Below are positions 32,162 through 40,904 of a DNA stretch of 57,756 nt, piece after piece. The position numbers were made by a program, and so were the translations under genes. The DNA is from Verrucomicrobium sp. BvORR106 (GTDB taxonomy: Bacteria > Verrucomicrobiota > Verrucomicrobiia > Verrucomicrobiales > Verrucomicrobiaceae), in NCBI RefSeq assembly GCF_000739655.1, contig NZ_BATR01000180.1:1-57756 (forward strand), written 5' to 3'. Numbering within the stretch: the stretch's first letter is position 1; every line of letters begins with the position of its first letter. A model generated the notes under the pieces. It worked only from the letters and a program-made list of their open reading frames with translations. It was not told the DNA's origin and did not search any database.

Positions 32162-33346
32162 CTACTCCGCGGCCTTCAGTGCCTCCCGCAGCACCGGCTC
32201 AAACGCATCCGCCTGACGGAAGAAGCCGAGGTCGCTCGGGTGCGAGCCATCCGTTGCGCCATCGGAGTCGTCTCCCAGCAAGTTGTCGCCCGGGAGATAG
32301 AAGAGACCGGTCACGTTCTCGGCCTTGAGCTTGTCGAAGGCTTCCTTGAGCGCCACGTGGTTGTCGGTGTGGTACTTGGCGCGATCCGGATGAATCCAGG
32401 AGTTCGTATTGCGACGGTCTTCCACCAGCACAATGGGCGTCTTGGGCCGGGCAGCCCGCAGCTGTTTGACGAGCGGGACGCAACGCTCACGGATCAACTC
32501 CGCGCCCATATTCGGGTTGCAGTCGATCACGTACACTGCCGGGTCCAGCTTCACGAGTTGATCGCCGACGGCGGCATCCATCTTCCCATTGCCGGAGAAT
32601 CCGAGGTTCATGACATGCCGGTCCAGCCGACGTCCGAGGATCGCGGTATGAACCATGCCCGGACGCGACGCACAAGCCCCATGGGTGATGGAGGTGCCGT
32701 AGAACACCACCGGCTTGGGCCGAGCGGTTAGCCCCTCAAAGGTGGCCCCCTCACTGACGCCGATCTCCAACTTCTCCACGCCGTTGAACAGCGGCAGATA
32801 CAGCATCCATTCGCGAGCCTCTCCCTTGATCGTACCCGTGAGATCCGCCTGAAGCTCCTGCTTGTCTGGCTTGCTCACGCCCACCCAGCGCCACTTGCCG
32901 TCTTCGGCCTTGGCGTAGAGATCCACACCGCTCACCCCGGTCGCAGGCATGTGCGGCATCGCCAGATTGGCCTTGAGCAGCTTGTACCGCACCTGAATGT
33001 TGGTGGCGTTGCTTTTGAAGCGCACCAGCATCCCGGCACTGTCCCGGCTCAGATTCCACACCGTGTCCGTCACCTTGCCTTCCGCCACGGAAGGGAACCG
33101 GTCGTAGTACCGTTTGCGGGCCTCATCTCCCCAGCCCCGCCCTTCCAGATAAGGAGCAGCATCGTGCCAGGTCAACGGCTTGGCCGCTGGCTTGGCAGGC
33201 TGCGGCGGGATGGAACTCGGCACCGGCTCTGAGGTGATCGTCGCAGACTTGCCCCCTTCAGGGGAAATCACCGTGGCCCCTTTCTGAGCCATCAGCGGGA
33301 CAGTGGAGAGGGACAGCGTGGTGGTGATGAAGGATCGGCGTTTCAT
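32162..33346 (-). CDS. Secreted SGNH/GDSL hydrolase
   Basis: 394 residues with a twin-basic signal (MKRRSFITTTLSLSTVPLMA). An N-terminal beta domain (~90-205), then the SGNH core: block I VVFYGTSITHGACAS, a GTS variant with nucleophile Ser219; block III Asn in NLGFSGNGKMD (Asn253); block V HPSDLGFFR with catalytic His. This arrangement is found in secreted carbohydrate esterases (e.g. CE2/CE3-like deacetylases). Likely removes acetyl groups from polysaccharides. Upstream gap 33347-33558 holds no gene. Confidence 0.88.
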   Translation of the reverse strand: MKRRSFITTTLSLSTVPLMAQKGATVISPEGGKSATITSEPVPSSIPPQPAKPAAKPLTWHDAAPYLEGRGWGDEARKRYYDRFPSVAEGKVTDTVWNLSRDSAGMLVRFKSNATNIQVRYKLLKANLAMPHMPATGVSGVDLYAKAEDGKWRWVGVSKPDKQELQADLTGTIKGEAREWMLYLPLFNGVEKLEIGVSEGATFEGLTARPKPVVFYGTSITHGACASRPGMVHTAILGRRLDRHVMNLGFSGNGKMDAAVGDQLVKLDPAVYVIDCNPNMGAELIRERCVPLVKQLRAARPKTPIVLVEDRRNTNSWIHPDRAKYHTDNHVALKEAFDKLKAENVTGLFYLPGDNLLGDDSDGATDGSHPSDLGFFRQADAFEPVLREALKAAE

Positions 33347-33558
33347 GGGAAATTGGAAATCAGAAGCAGCTCTTTTTCTGAGCCTCAACCAAAACGCCAA
33401 CACTCGACCACCATCTTGCAGGAGAAACGCACAAGGTCCACTGACCCGCCTAGAGGCGCCCCCCTCAACAACCCATGACCCGTCCCCCGCAACCATATTA
33501 CCTAGAACCAAAACTGACCTGCTGTTTTACTGAATCACTGAACTACTGAATCACCGGC

Positions 33559-35871
33559 CTACCGCCCCAGATGCTGCCGAAGGAACTCCACCGTCCCCTT
33601 CCCGTTGATCGTATGCGGTCCGTTGAAATACTCGATCTGCGACTTCCCCCCGAGACCCAGTTTGTTGTAGTACCGGAAGACCTTGGCGTATTCATAGGCC
33701 ACCCACTCGTCCAGACCCACGCCATCATCGTGGCCACGCTCCACCATGAAGGGACGCGGAGCGATGAGCGCCGCCATCTCGGCATAGTTGAAGGTGTTGC
33801 CCAGATTCCATTCCCAGATCTCGTACTCGCCGCTGTACACATAGCTAAGAGGCAGATCCACCGTGGCGCACTTCCGCACCCACTCATTGAAGTCGCCGGA
33901 GCAGATGGAGAGACAGTAGTCCGGCAGCACGGCAGGAATGCGCATGGCAGATTTGCCGCCGTAGCTGAGTCCGTAGAAGGCAATCTTCTCGCCATCCACA
34001 AAGGGCTGCGTTTTCAGCCAGGCGAGCGTCTGCTGATGCTGCCCGATGATCACGGAGAACAAGCTCAGCCCCACCAGATTCAGTTTCCGCTGAATCACTC
34101 GGAAGTGGTCCTTGCCCCTGTAGAAGTTGTGGGGAGCAAAGGTCACATAGCCCTTGCGAGCCAGAGTCGCAGCAAACCCCTTGTAGGCCCCAAAGGCCTT
34201 GGCCGAGGAGTCTTCATTGACGACATCCTCAGGCAGCCCCTCCAGGCCGTGCTGGCAGACCACCACCGGACGCCTCTCGCCCTCCTTGATGCCGGTGGGT
34301 ACAAGCAAATAACCCCAGGCAGACACCCCGGGCCAGACCTCCATCATCACCTCGTGCGTGACAAAGTCTTCATTCTGAGCCAGCACGCGGCTCTGGGCGG
34401 CAGGCGGCCCCACGGGATCTGGCAGACGACCGATTGAATCCTCCCAGAACGCCTTGCGAAGCTTTGCGGTGGTGGCCATTCGCACGTCGTCCGTCTTTGC
34501 AGCGGCGAGCGGCTTCCACACCAGGGCCGTCCGCTGCCTTTCACACACCTGCAGCGCGTGCCGAGCATGATTCACCAGTTCATTCACCAGACGTTGTTGC
34601 CGGGCTCGATCATCCGGCAGCGACCCACGCCGGATTCGCAGCTCGGAGGGGGCCTCCAGCTTGCCCACCTGCAGCGCCTTGCGCAGCCAGCCCACAGCTT
34701 CCACGGGAAAGATGGCCAGATCCCCTTCCTCCGCGATCACGAGCCGGAGATGCTCCGCCAGCTTGTCTCCCACGAGTTGCCTCGCCCGCTTGATGCCCTT
34801 TCTCACCGCCTCCTCTTCAGGATGGTCAAGATTGGCGGGGGCCGCGTTTTTCCTGACACCAGCCTTTGACTCACCTCCCGCAGGCAGCGCGGGGTACTGA
34901 CCGTGCGCGATGATGAGAGGACGCGGCATCACCAGGCTGGCGATCTCTGCCTCCCCAAACTCTTTGATCAGGCCGAAGCCATTCCTCTCCAGAGGACGCT
35001 GCCAGGTATCTTCCAGTTCCTCCCAGGCTCCGCTCACCAGCGTGGCATCGATTCGTTTGTCCAACGCGGCAGCCAGCAGTGCCAGACGTCCTCCTTCGCC
35101 GTATCCCGCCACCCCCACGGGCACCTTGCGTGCCTGCATCCACTCCACCAGCGCCAGCACTTTGTGCAGTTCATAGCCACCCACATTGCGCCCCAGCTCA
35201 AAAGTCTGCCGGTAGATCCATTCCCGGTGAGACAGGTCGGTACGCAGCCCCAGTTCCGCATTGCCGGAGAAATCCGACTGCCGGTTGATCAAGGCGGGGA
35301 TGACCACATCACACCCGGCCAGCGCCAGCTCATGGGCCGCCTGCCCCAGCATCTCCTTCCCCTCCACCAGTCCGGCCAGCTCCTCAGGAGTCTGCCCCGC
35401 ATCCGGTAGCAGGATGACGCAAGCCACTGCCTCCGCCCGCTGCTTGAGGTAGATCCCCTCGCCGTTTACTCCCTCCAGCGCGGGCCAGCGCACGGCATGC
35501 ACCACGTACTTTGCCGCCTCCGCCAGCCTCAGCTCATGCACTGAGGAACTCAGGTACTCCAGCCCGACCATGGGCACTCGCACATCGAGCTCATGCAACC
35601 CCAGTATCGCGCCCAAACGAGCCCGACGAGGCTCCACCGAGGCTTCATACGACTTGGCTGAACTGAGATCCAGCTTCCAAAAAGCCGAACGTTTTCCCTC
35701 GGCATCCTTGATTAACTGGGTGGCAAACTGATCGATGTCCGCCACCAGAGCCGCCGACCTGACATCGCCAGTTGCCTCCTCCAGCACAGAGGTACCCACC
35801 AGGGGCTGCTGCCCCCACACCGGACCCGCCAGGGCCAGGCACACCGGAATCCAGCCAAAATGGAAGTGCAT
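33559..35871 (-). CDS. Secreted tandem alpha/beta-hydrolase protein
   Basis: 770 residues with a signal peptide (MHFHFGWIPVCLALAGPVWG). Two hydrolase-like halves. The first (~80-400) has VPVGVAGYGEGGRLALLAAAL, where the nucleophile elbow GYGEG lacks Ser, so it is probably catalytically inactive. The second (~470-770) has VVVCQHGLEGLPED, active-type FYGLSYGGKS with nucleophile Ser636, acid in GHDDGVG and His753 in FNGPHTINGKG. The second half resembles acetyl-xylan-esterase/dienelactone hydrolase proteins. The first half may serve structure or substrate binding. No neighbour indicates the substrate. Confidence 0.82.
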   Translation of the reverse strand: MHFHFGWIPVCLALAGPVWGQQPLVGTSVLEEATGDVRSAALVADIDQFATQLIKDAEGKRSAFWKLDLSSAKSYEASVEPRRARLGAILGLHELDVRVPMVGLEYLSSSVHELRLAEAAKYVVHAVRWPALEGVNGEGIYLKQRAEAVACVILLPDAGQTPEELAGLVEGKEMLGQAAHELALAGCDVVIPALINRQSDFSGNAELGLRTDLSHREWIYRQTFELGRNVGGYELHKVLALVEWMQARKVPVGVAGYGEGGRLALLAAALDKRIDATLVSGAWEELEDTWQRPLERNGFGLIKEFGEAEIASLVMPRPLIIAHGQYPALPAGGESKAGVRKNAAPANLDHPEEEAVRKGIKRARQLVGDKLAEHLRLVIAEEGDLAIFPVEAVGWLRKALQVGKLEAPSELRIRRGSLPDDRARQQRLVNELVNHARHALQVCERQRTALVWKPLAAAKTDDVRMATTAKLRKAFWEDSIGRLPDPVGPPAAQSRVLAQNEDFVTHEVMMEVWPGVSAWGYLLVPTGIKEGERRPVVVCQHGLEGLPEDVVNEDSSAKAFGAYKGFAATLARKGYVTFAPHNFYRGKDHFRVIQRKLNLVGLSLFSVIIGQHQQTLAWLKTQPFVDGEKIAFYGLSYGGKSAMRIPAVLPDYCLSICSGDFNEWVRKCATVDLPLSYVYSGEYEIWEWNLGNTFNYAEMAALIAPRPFMVERGHDDGVGLDEWVAYEYAKVFRYYNKLGLGGKSQIEYFNGPHTINGKGTVEFLRQHLGR

Positions 35872-35974
35872 GGATCAAAGCGAACCAAATCGGCGGTCGT
35901 TGGTCAACATTTGCCGCTACCTGCTTGCGAGTCCCCTCTTGCATTCTCCGCCCGCTGCCGTTTGAATCTCCGCC

Positions 35975-36733
35975 ATGAAGCGCCTTGTCCCTTTCCTGCT
36001 TGCTCTGATCCTCGCCCCCTTCCTCATGGGGATGAGCAAGAAGATCCCCTACTCGATCACTTTCCACGCCCAGGCCACCGAGCAGGACCCGCCCAAGACC
36101 TACTTCCCGCTCGACATGGGTGGCCAGCGGATGTTGTTCAAGCTCATCCCAGAGATCTCTCAGGAGAACGTGGTGGCATTCCATCCCTTCCCCGCAGATG
36201 ACGGCACCCAGGGATGCGCCCTCCAGCTTGATTTCCGGGGCAAGGGATCGCTGGAAATCATCACCCGCGGCCGCAAGGGGGAATACCTGATCGCCATGGT
36301 GAATGGCAAGCCGGTGGATTTCGTGGTCATGGATGATCCGGTCACAGATGGAATGATCACCATCTGGAAGGGATTCAACGCTGAGACGATCGCCCAGATG
36401 GACAAGAAAACGCCCCGCATCAAACCCGGCGGCCCGCCGACCATGAACAAGAACATGGACATGGCCCCCGTGGGCAAACGCGAGCGCAAGGATGCTCTCC
36501 AAGCGGACCGTGCCGCGAAGAAGGCCGCTGAAAAAGCCCGCAAGGAAGGCCGCCCCGTCGAGCCCGAAGTGCCCAGCCTGCCCGCTGCCCCGACAACGAG
36601 CCGCATCCCAGTGGAAGGTGCCAGCCCGACCCCAGGGCCCACACCTGCCCGCCCTGGCGCACCAGAGCCCTACATTCCTCCGACGAACCCAGTTCCTTCC
36701 GTGCCCACTGAGCCCTTGTTGCCCCAGCGATAA
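35975..36733 (+). CDS. Exported hypothetical protein with Pro-rich tail
   Basis: 252 residues, signal peptide (MKRLVPFLLALILAPFLMGM). The domain after it (~25-150) reads YSITFHAQATEQDPPKTYFP, LEIITRGRKGEYLIAMVNGKP, then DDPVTDGMITIWKGFNAET, somewhat like a SecD-head-type or periplasmic alpha/beta fold. A charged stretch (KRERKDALQADRAAKKAAEK) and then Pro/Ala-rich repeats (PTPGPTPARPGAPEPY) end it. Family not recognised. Followed 39 bp later by an M23 peptidase, likely in one operon. Confidence 0.7.
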   Translation: MKRLVPFLLALILAPFLMGMSKKIPYSITFHAQATEQDPPKTYFPLDMGGQRMLFKLIPEISQENVVAFHPFPADDGTQGCALQLDFRGKGSLEIITRGRKGEYLIAMVNGKPVDFVVMDDPVTDGMITIWKGFNAETIAQMDKKTPRIKPGGPPTMNKNMDMAPVGKRERKDALQADRAAKKAAEKARKEGRPVEPEVPSLPAAPTTSRIPVEGASPTPGPTPARPGAPEPYIPPTNPVPSVPTEPLLPQR

Positions 36734-36772
36734 GTTTCCACCTCGGCAAGCCCCTACGACTGTCTTCGCAAC

Positions 36773-37900
36773 ATGATGTTCCGGATTTTTCCCGCCGTCG
36801 CCTGTCTGCTGGCCGCCACAGCCAGCTTGATCGCCCAAGCACCGCCAGCACCGGGGACACCGTCCGTGTCTCCCTACGTGTTCCCGCTCGGGCTGCCCAC
36901 CGACAACGACGCGCTGCTGCGCGGGGACAATGCTTCCTTCTACATGTATGTGGACCGGATTTTTGAGAATCAGGTCTCCGCGCCATGGGAAGGCGGGCAG
37001 TACGGGTACGTGCGGGGTCCGGTGCGGCATGGGAGCGAGATGGTGCTGATGGCCTTCCACGAAGGGATCGACATCGCCCCCACCAAGCGGGATGCCGCCG
37101 GTGATCCCACCGATGAAGTCCGGGCCATCTCTCCGGGGAAGGTCGTGCACTGTTCCCAACTGGCGGGGGCCAGCAACTACGGCCGCTACGTGGTGGTGCA
37201 GCATGACACCCCAGACGGCTCGTTCTTCTCCCTCTACGCTCACCTCAGCAAAATCGCCGTGCAGGCAGGGCAGGAAGTGCAGCTCGGCACCCAGCTGGGC
37301 GTCATGGGCTACACGGGCAGCGGGCTGAATCAGAAGCGGGCCCACGTCCACCTGGAGCTCAACCTCATGCTGAGCAGCCGGTTTGATGACTGGCACGCCC
37401 AGAACTTCCGCCCCAGCCCCAACAAGCACGGCATCTACAACGGCATCAACCTTACGGGCATTAACATCGCTGCCTTCTACCTGGCCCACCAGAAGGACCC
37501 AGCCCTCTCCATTGCCAGCTTTGTCCGGAGCACCGAGCCAACCTGGAAAGCCGTGGTGCCTCGCAAGGGCGAGCTGGAACTGCTGAGCCACTACCCCTGG
37601 TTGGGAGACGCACCCACCGCCGCCTCACCGGCTTGGGAAATCACCTTCGGCGACTCCGGTCTGCCCATCCGCGTCCAGCCCAGCCAGCTCACCGTGACCC
37701 AGGCCCAGATCACCTGGGTGAAGGATCGCAACATGCCTCACGGGTATTACACACGCGGTTACATCGCGGGCAGCGGGGAAAAAGGCACCCTGACCGCCTC
37801 CGGCAAACGCTTCCTGGACCTCGTTACCGGCGACTTTGTCGCCCCAGCACCTGCGAAGGAAGAGGAGAGCAAGAAGGTGTCAGGGAAGAAGAAGGGATAG
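36773..37900 (+). CDS. Secreted M23-family peptidase
   Basis: 375 residues with a signal peptide (to ~SLIAQ). LytM/M23 zinc motif: AFHEGIDIAP (His and Asp), RYVVVQHDTPDG, YAHLSKI and HVHLELNLM, giving the His-Asp-His-X-His set. Enzymes of this family cut peptidoglycan cross-bridges. The C-terminal ~100 residues (SGLPIRVQPSQLTVTQAQI) are a separate strand-rich module with a charged tail. Translationally separate from, but likely co-transcribed with, the preceding exported protein. Confidence 0.85.
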   Translation: MMFRIFPAVACLLAATASLIAQAPPAPGTPSVSPYVFPLGLPTDNDALLRGDNASFYMYVDRIFENQVSAPWEGGQYGYVRGPVRHGSEMVLMAFHEGIDIAPTKRDAAGDPTDEVRAISPGKVVHCSQLAGASNYGRYVVVQHDTPDGSFFSLYAHLSKIAVQAGQEVQLGTQLGVMGYTGSGLNQKRAHVHLELNLMLSSRFDDWHAQNFRPSPNKHGIYNGINLTGINIAAFYLAHQKDPALSIASFVRSTEPTWKAVVPRKGELELLSHYPWLGDAPTAASPAWEITFGDSGLPIRVQPSQLTVTQAQITWVKDRNMPHGYYTRGYIAGSGEKGTLTASGKRFLDLVTGDFVAPAPAKEEESKKVSGKKKG

Positions 37901-37991
37901 GGGGCAGTAGTTACGCTCCTTCCGGATTTCGATTCCGTTCCCACAGATGCGCCAGGTGAAGTACTCACCGTTTGTCACACTCAACTGCTCT

Positions 37992-38262
37992 GACGCCAAG
38001 GGCGTCATACAAATTAGCCCAGGGTCAGGCGAGGCACGAGCCGCCACCCTGGGTACATGAGCGAGTGGACCAGAACTCCGAAGTGAGTTCTACAAACCGC
38101 GGCCGCACCCTGACGTGTCCACCACATGCGGGACAGTCGCCTCCGGGTGATCTGGACGGCCTGTAGAACTCCCTTGGAGTTCCATCACTACCGCGTGCTC
38201 CCCGGGGTGGCGACCGCTTCGCGGTCTGACCCCGGGCTATTGTGTATCACGCCGTTGGCGTG
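37992..38262. repeat. Two inverted AGCCC-family hairpin clusters
   Basis: Plus-oriented unit: small hairpin 37992-38006 (GACGCC, AAG, GGCGTC), ATACAAATT, large hairpin 38016-38055 (CCCAGGGT against ACCCTGGG) and a hairpin at 38073-38090 (GAACTC/GAGTTC). Minus-oriented unit, read on the other strand: small hairpin 38248-38262 (CACGCC/GGCGTG), ATACACAAT, large hairpin 38201-38239 (CCCGGGGT against ACCCCGGG, inner GACCGC/GCGGTC) and a hairpin at 38166-38182 (GAACTCC/GGAGTTC). Linker and order match in both. No gene is seen in 37901-38358, a convergent gap. Confidence 0.8.
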
Positions 38263-38358
38263 GGGCTTCCCCCATGAAAACACGGGATCCCATCACCCTC
38301 GGGCTTTCCATCCCGCCCCCAGACCCGCCATTACGGGTCCGGCATACTCGCACCCACC

Positions 38359-39444
38359 TCAGGACACAGGTGCCAGAATGATCTTCTGCACATCCATGAT
38401 GGCGCCGCCATTTTTGCTCTGGGGCTTCACGGCCAGGCGGTAGGTGCCAGGTTCTTTGATCTCCAGTTCACCCACGTTCACGGGAGCCCACTTCTGGAAA
38501 CCACCGGTATCCTGCACCTTGAATTTCAGCGCCTGCTCGCCCATCTGAATGGCCACTTCACTGCCGCCGCCGGCTCCGCAGCCCTGGTGCACGGTCACGT
38601 TGTATTTGCCCGCTTTGTCCACGGTGAATTCCCACTCAGCGAAGTCCTCTTTCTCCGTCCAGAAACCCAGGCAGTTCTTCTCGGGTTTGGGCTCGTAGCG
38701 CATGTTTTCGCTCCAGGTGGTGGCGTCCTTGGCCAGCAGTTGCAGGGAGCCGTCTTCCGTCGGCTTCACTTCTTCACCTTCCTGGGTGGGCACCAAGGCC
38801 ACTTCTTCCAAAACGAAAGTGGACCAAGCCACACCGTTGGGGGTGTAGAACGCCATGAACTGGTCGCCCCCCTGCGGGATGTAGATGTCGCCGATGTAGA
38901 GCCGCTTGGTCGCGCCGCTGGTGCTCACCAGCGTTTTCTTGAGGCGAAGATCACCGAATTTGAACTGCACCCCCAGTGTGGAAGACTTGAGCGAATAGGA
39001 AATCCGGACGCTGTAGCGGCCCCAGCGCTTCGACTGGAAAGGGAAATTGTACTGCTCCCAGTGCTCCATTGGAGCAAAGGTGCTCTGATCCTTGGCGACC
39101 TTGAATGCCATCACCCCGCGCTCAGGAAGATCCTGACGCTCAATGGGTTCCCCACTGCCAAAGTCACCGAGTCCAGAGAAGGAGTCGGTGACCGCATACG
39201 GTGAAGCGGGTTGAGCAGGAACGGCTGGAGCGGGAGCCTCCGGCTGGGGCTGATCCGTCTTCAGGGCCTCTTCCGCCTTCACAGTCTCCGTCGGAGTCGT
39301 GGCAACTGCCGCTTTCGCCTCCTGCTGCACCACCTCCTTAGCGGCCTCTGGAGTCGCCTTGACGACAGTGGCTTCGCTCTTGCCGCAGGCGGAAAGAGCA
39401 AGGGGAATTCCAACGATCAGCAGGGAAGCAAGAGGGCGGTTCAT
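38359..39444 (-). CDS. Lipoprotein with C-terminal carbohydrate-binding-like domain
   Basis: 361 residues. Lipobox in LIVGIPLALSAC; then an Ala/Thr/Glu/Pro-rich linker (to ~residue 95). Two beta-sandwich domains: one with WGRYSVRISYSLKSSTLGVQ and RLYIGDIYIPQGGDQFMAFY, the second with EWEFTVDKAGKYNVTVHQGC and IKEPGTYRLAVKPQSKNGGA. The second is typical of CBM6/35-like or NPCBM-like modules seen in alpha-L-fucosidase tails. Exposed at the outer membrane; may bind glycans. No catalytic domain present. Confidence 0.75.
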   Translation of the reverse strand: MNRPLASLLIVGIPLALSACGKSEATVVKATPEAAKEVVQQEAKAAVATTPTETVKAEEALKTDQPQPEAPAPAVPAQPASPYAVTDSFSGLGDFGSGEPIERQDLPERGVMAFKVAKDQSTFAPMEHWEQYNFPFQSKRWGRYSVRISYSLKSSTLGVQFKFGDLRLKKTLVSTSGATKRLYIGDIYIPQGGDQFMAFYTPNGVAWSTFVLEEVALVPTQEGEEVKPTEDGSLQLLAKDATTWSENMRYEPKPEKNCLGFWTEKEDFAEWEFTVDKAGKYNVTVHQGCGAGGGSEVAIQMGEQALKFKVQDTGGFQKWAPVNVGELEIKEPGTYRLAVKPQSKNGGAIMDVQKIILAPVS

Positions 39445-39548
39445 GCGGGCGATAGCTCTGGACAAAGAGGAGTACGAACGGCTTCAACGCCCGGCACCCT
39501 CAGCTTATTAGGCCGATTTCTCCTATTCCATCCGCCCCACGAACCACC

Positions 39549-40904
39549 TCATGCGCCGCACACCTCCTCGACCGCAAGGCGCACGGCTCTCACCATCGCC
39601 TCCAACTCGGACTCCACCACGCAGAGTGGCGGCATGAGGACGATGGTGTTGGCAATGGGTCGCGTCAGCAGCCCATGCTTGCGGGCGGCCACGCACACCC
39701 GGGCTCCCACCTGCTCCGCTGTCTCGTAGTCAAGGCGCGGAGAGCGCTGCTTGACCAGCTCAATGCCCGCAATCAGGCCACAACGCCGAACTTCCAGCAC
39801 ATGGGCCATGTCTGTGAGCCCCTGGAGCAGGCGGTCGAACGCCTTGATCTTCGCCGGGAGTTGCTCCAGGACCTTTTCCTCGCGAAAGACGGCCAGACTG
39901 GCCAGCGCCGCCGCACACCCGAGCTGATTGCCCGTGAAGCTGTGCCCGTAGAAGAAGGTGCGCCCCTCGGACGGAGCGCCCAGGAAGCCTTCATAAACTC
40001 GTTGATTCACCAACGTGGCAGCCAGCGGCAGATACCCTCCAGAGAGCCCCTTCGCCATGCAGAGGAAGTCTGGCACCACTTTTTCCTGCTGACAGGCAAA
40101 CATGGTGCCGGTACGGCCTAAGCCCGTCATCACTTCATCCAGAATGAGGAAGATTCCCTGACCGCGGCACCAGGTTTCCAGAGCCTTCAGCATGCCCTTG
40201 GGCCAGATCCGCATGGTGTTCACCCCCTGCACGAGCGGCTCGATGATAACGGCGGCGATGTGCTGCAGATCGTCCGCCGGGAGCGCGGCCAGGTCCTCAA
40301 ACGTCCGAACCCGCTGCACCACGTACCCAAACTGGTTGGCGCTCCCCTTGAAGAGCGGAATGCCGCCCAAGCTTGCAGCTCCCAAGGTATCCCCGTGATA
40401 CGCCGCATCAAAGGCCAGGATCACGTCCCGACCGGGCTGGCCGTTCTGCCTCCAGAATTGGAGGGACATGCGCACCGCGGCCTCAATGGCCGTGGAGCCG
40501 TTGTCTGAGAAAAAGACCTTCTCCAACCCGCCATCGGGAAAGAGCCCGACGAGTTCACTGGCAAGCTGCGCTGCGGGAGGATTGCCAAATCCGAGGTAGG
40601 AGGTGTGCGCCACCCGGTCGAGCTGCGCCTTGATGGCCTCGTTGATCCGCGGATGACAATGCCCGTGGATGTTCGTCCAGATGGAAGCGTTCCCATCGAG
40701 ATACCGGTTGCCATGCTGATCCACCAGATAACAGCCCTCCCCACTGCAGAGCATGAGAGGCTCATGCTCGGGTGCGCACCAGTCGCGCATGGGGGTGAAG
40801 GGATGCCAGGTGTAGGTCTTGTCGAGTTCCGCGTAGTTCAAGCGAAGTGGGAGGGGGAGTTTGAAGATGCCGCCCCCTCCCATGAACCCAAATGACAGAG
40901 GCAT
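39549..40904 (-). CDS. bioA: Adenosylmethionine-8-amino-7-oxononanoate aminotransferase BioA
   Basis: 451 residues. PLP fold-type I, class III. Substrate motif TWHPFTPMRDW, SDNGSTAIEAAVRMSLQFW, FDAAYHGDT, cofactor Asp in LILDEVMTGLGRTG (256) and the PLP lysine Lys285 in CMAKGLSGGYLPL. Converts KAPA to DAPA in biotin synthesis with SAM as amino donor. Other bio genes are not in the window. Its ATG overlaps the TGA of the upstream deacetylase gene (TGATG), indicating coupled translation. Confidence 0.93.
   Translation of the reverse strand: MPLSFGFMGGGGIFKLPLPLRLNYAELDKTYTWHPFTPMRDWCAPEHEPLMLCSGEGCYLVDQHGNRYLDGNASIWTNIHGHCHPRINEAIKAQLDRVAHTSYLGFGNPPAAQLASELVGLFPDGGLEKVFFSDNGSTAIEAAVRMSLQFWRQNGQPGRDVILAFDAAYHGDTLGAASLGGIPLFKGSANQFGYVVQRVRTFEDLAALPADDLQHIAAVIIEPLVQGVNTMRIWPKGMLKALETWCRGQGIFLILDEVMTGLGRTGTMFACQQEKVVPDFLCMAKGLSGGYLPLAATLVNQRVYEGFLGAPSEGRTFFYGHSFTGNQLGCAAALASLAVFREEKVLEQLPAKIKAFDRLLQGLTDMAHVLEVRRCGLIAGIELVKQRSPRLDYETAEQVGARVCVAARKHGLLTRPIANTIVLMPPLCVVESELEAMVRAVRLAVEEVCGA

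Noticed and set aside
35645-37591. A 648-codon minus-strand frame across the exported-protein and M23 genes.
   Set aside because: It is antisense to genes with clear motifs and shows low-complexity Gly/His/Ala composition.
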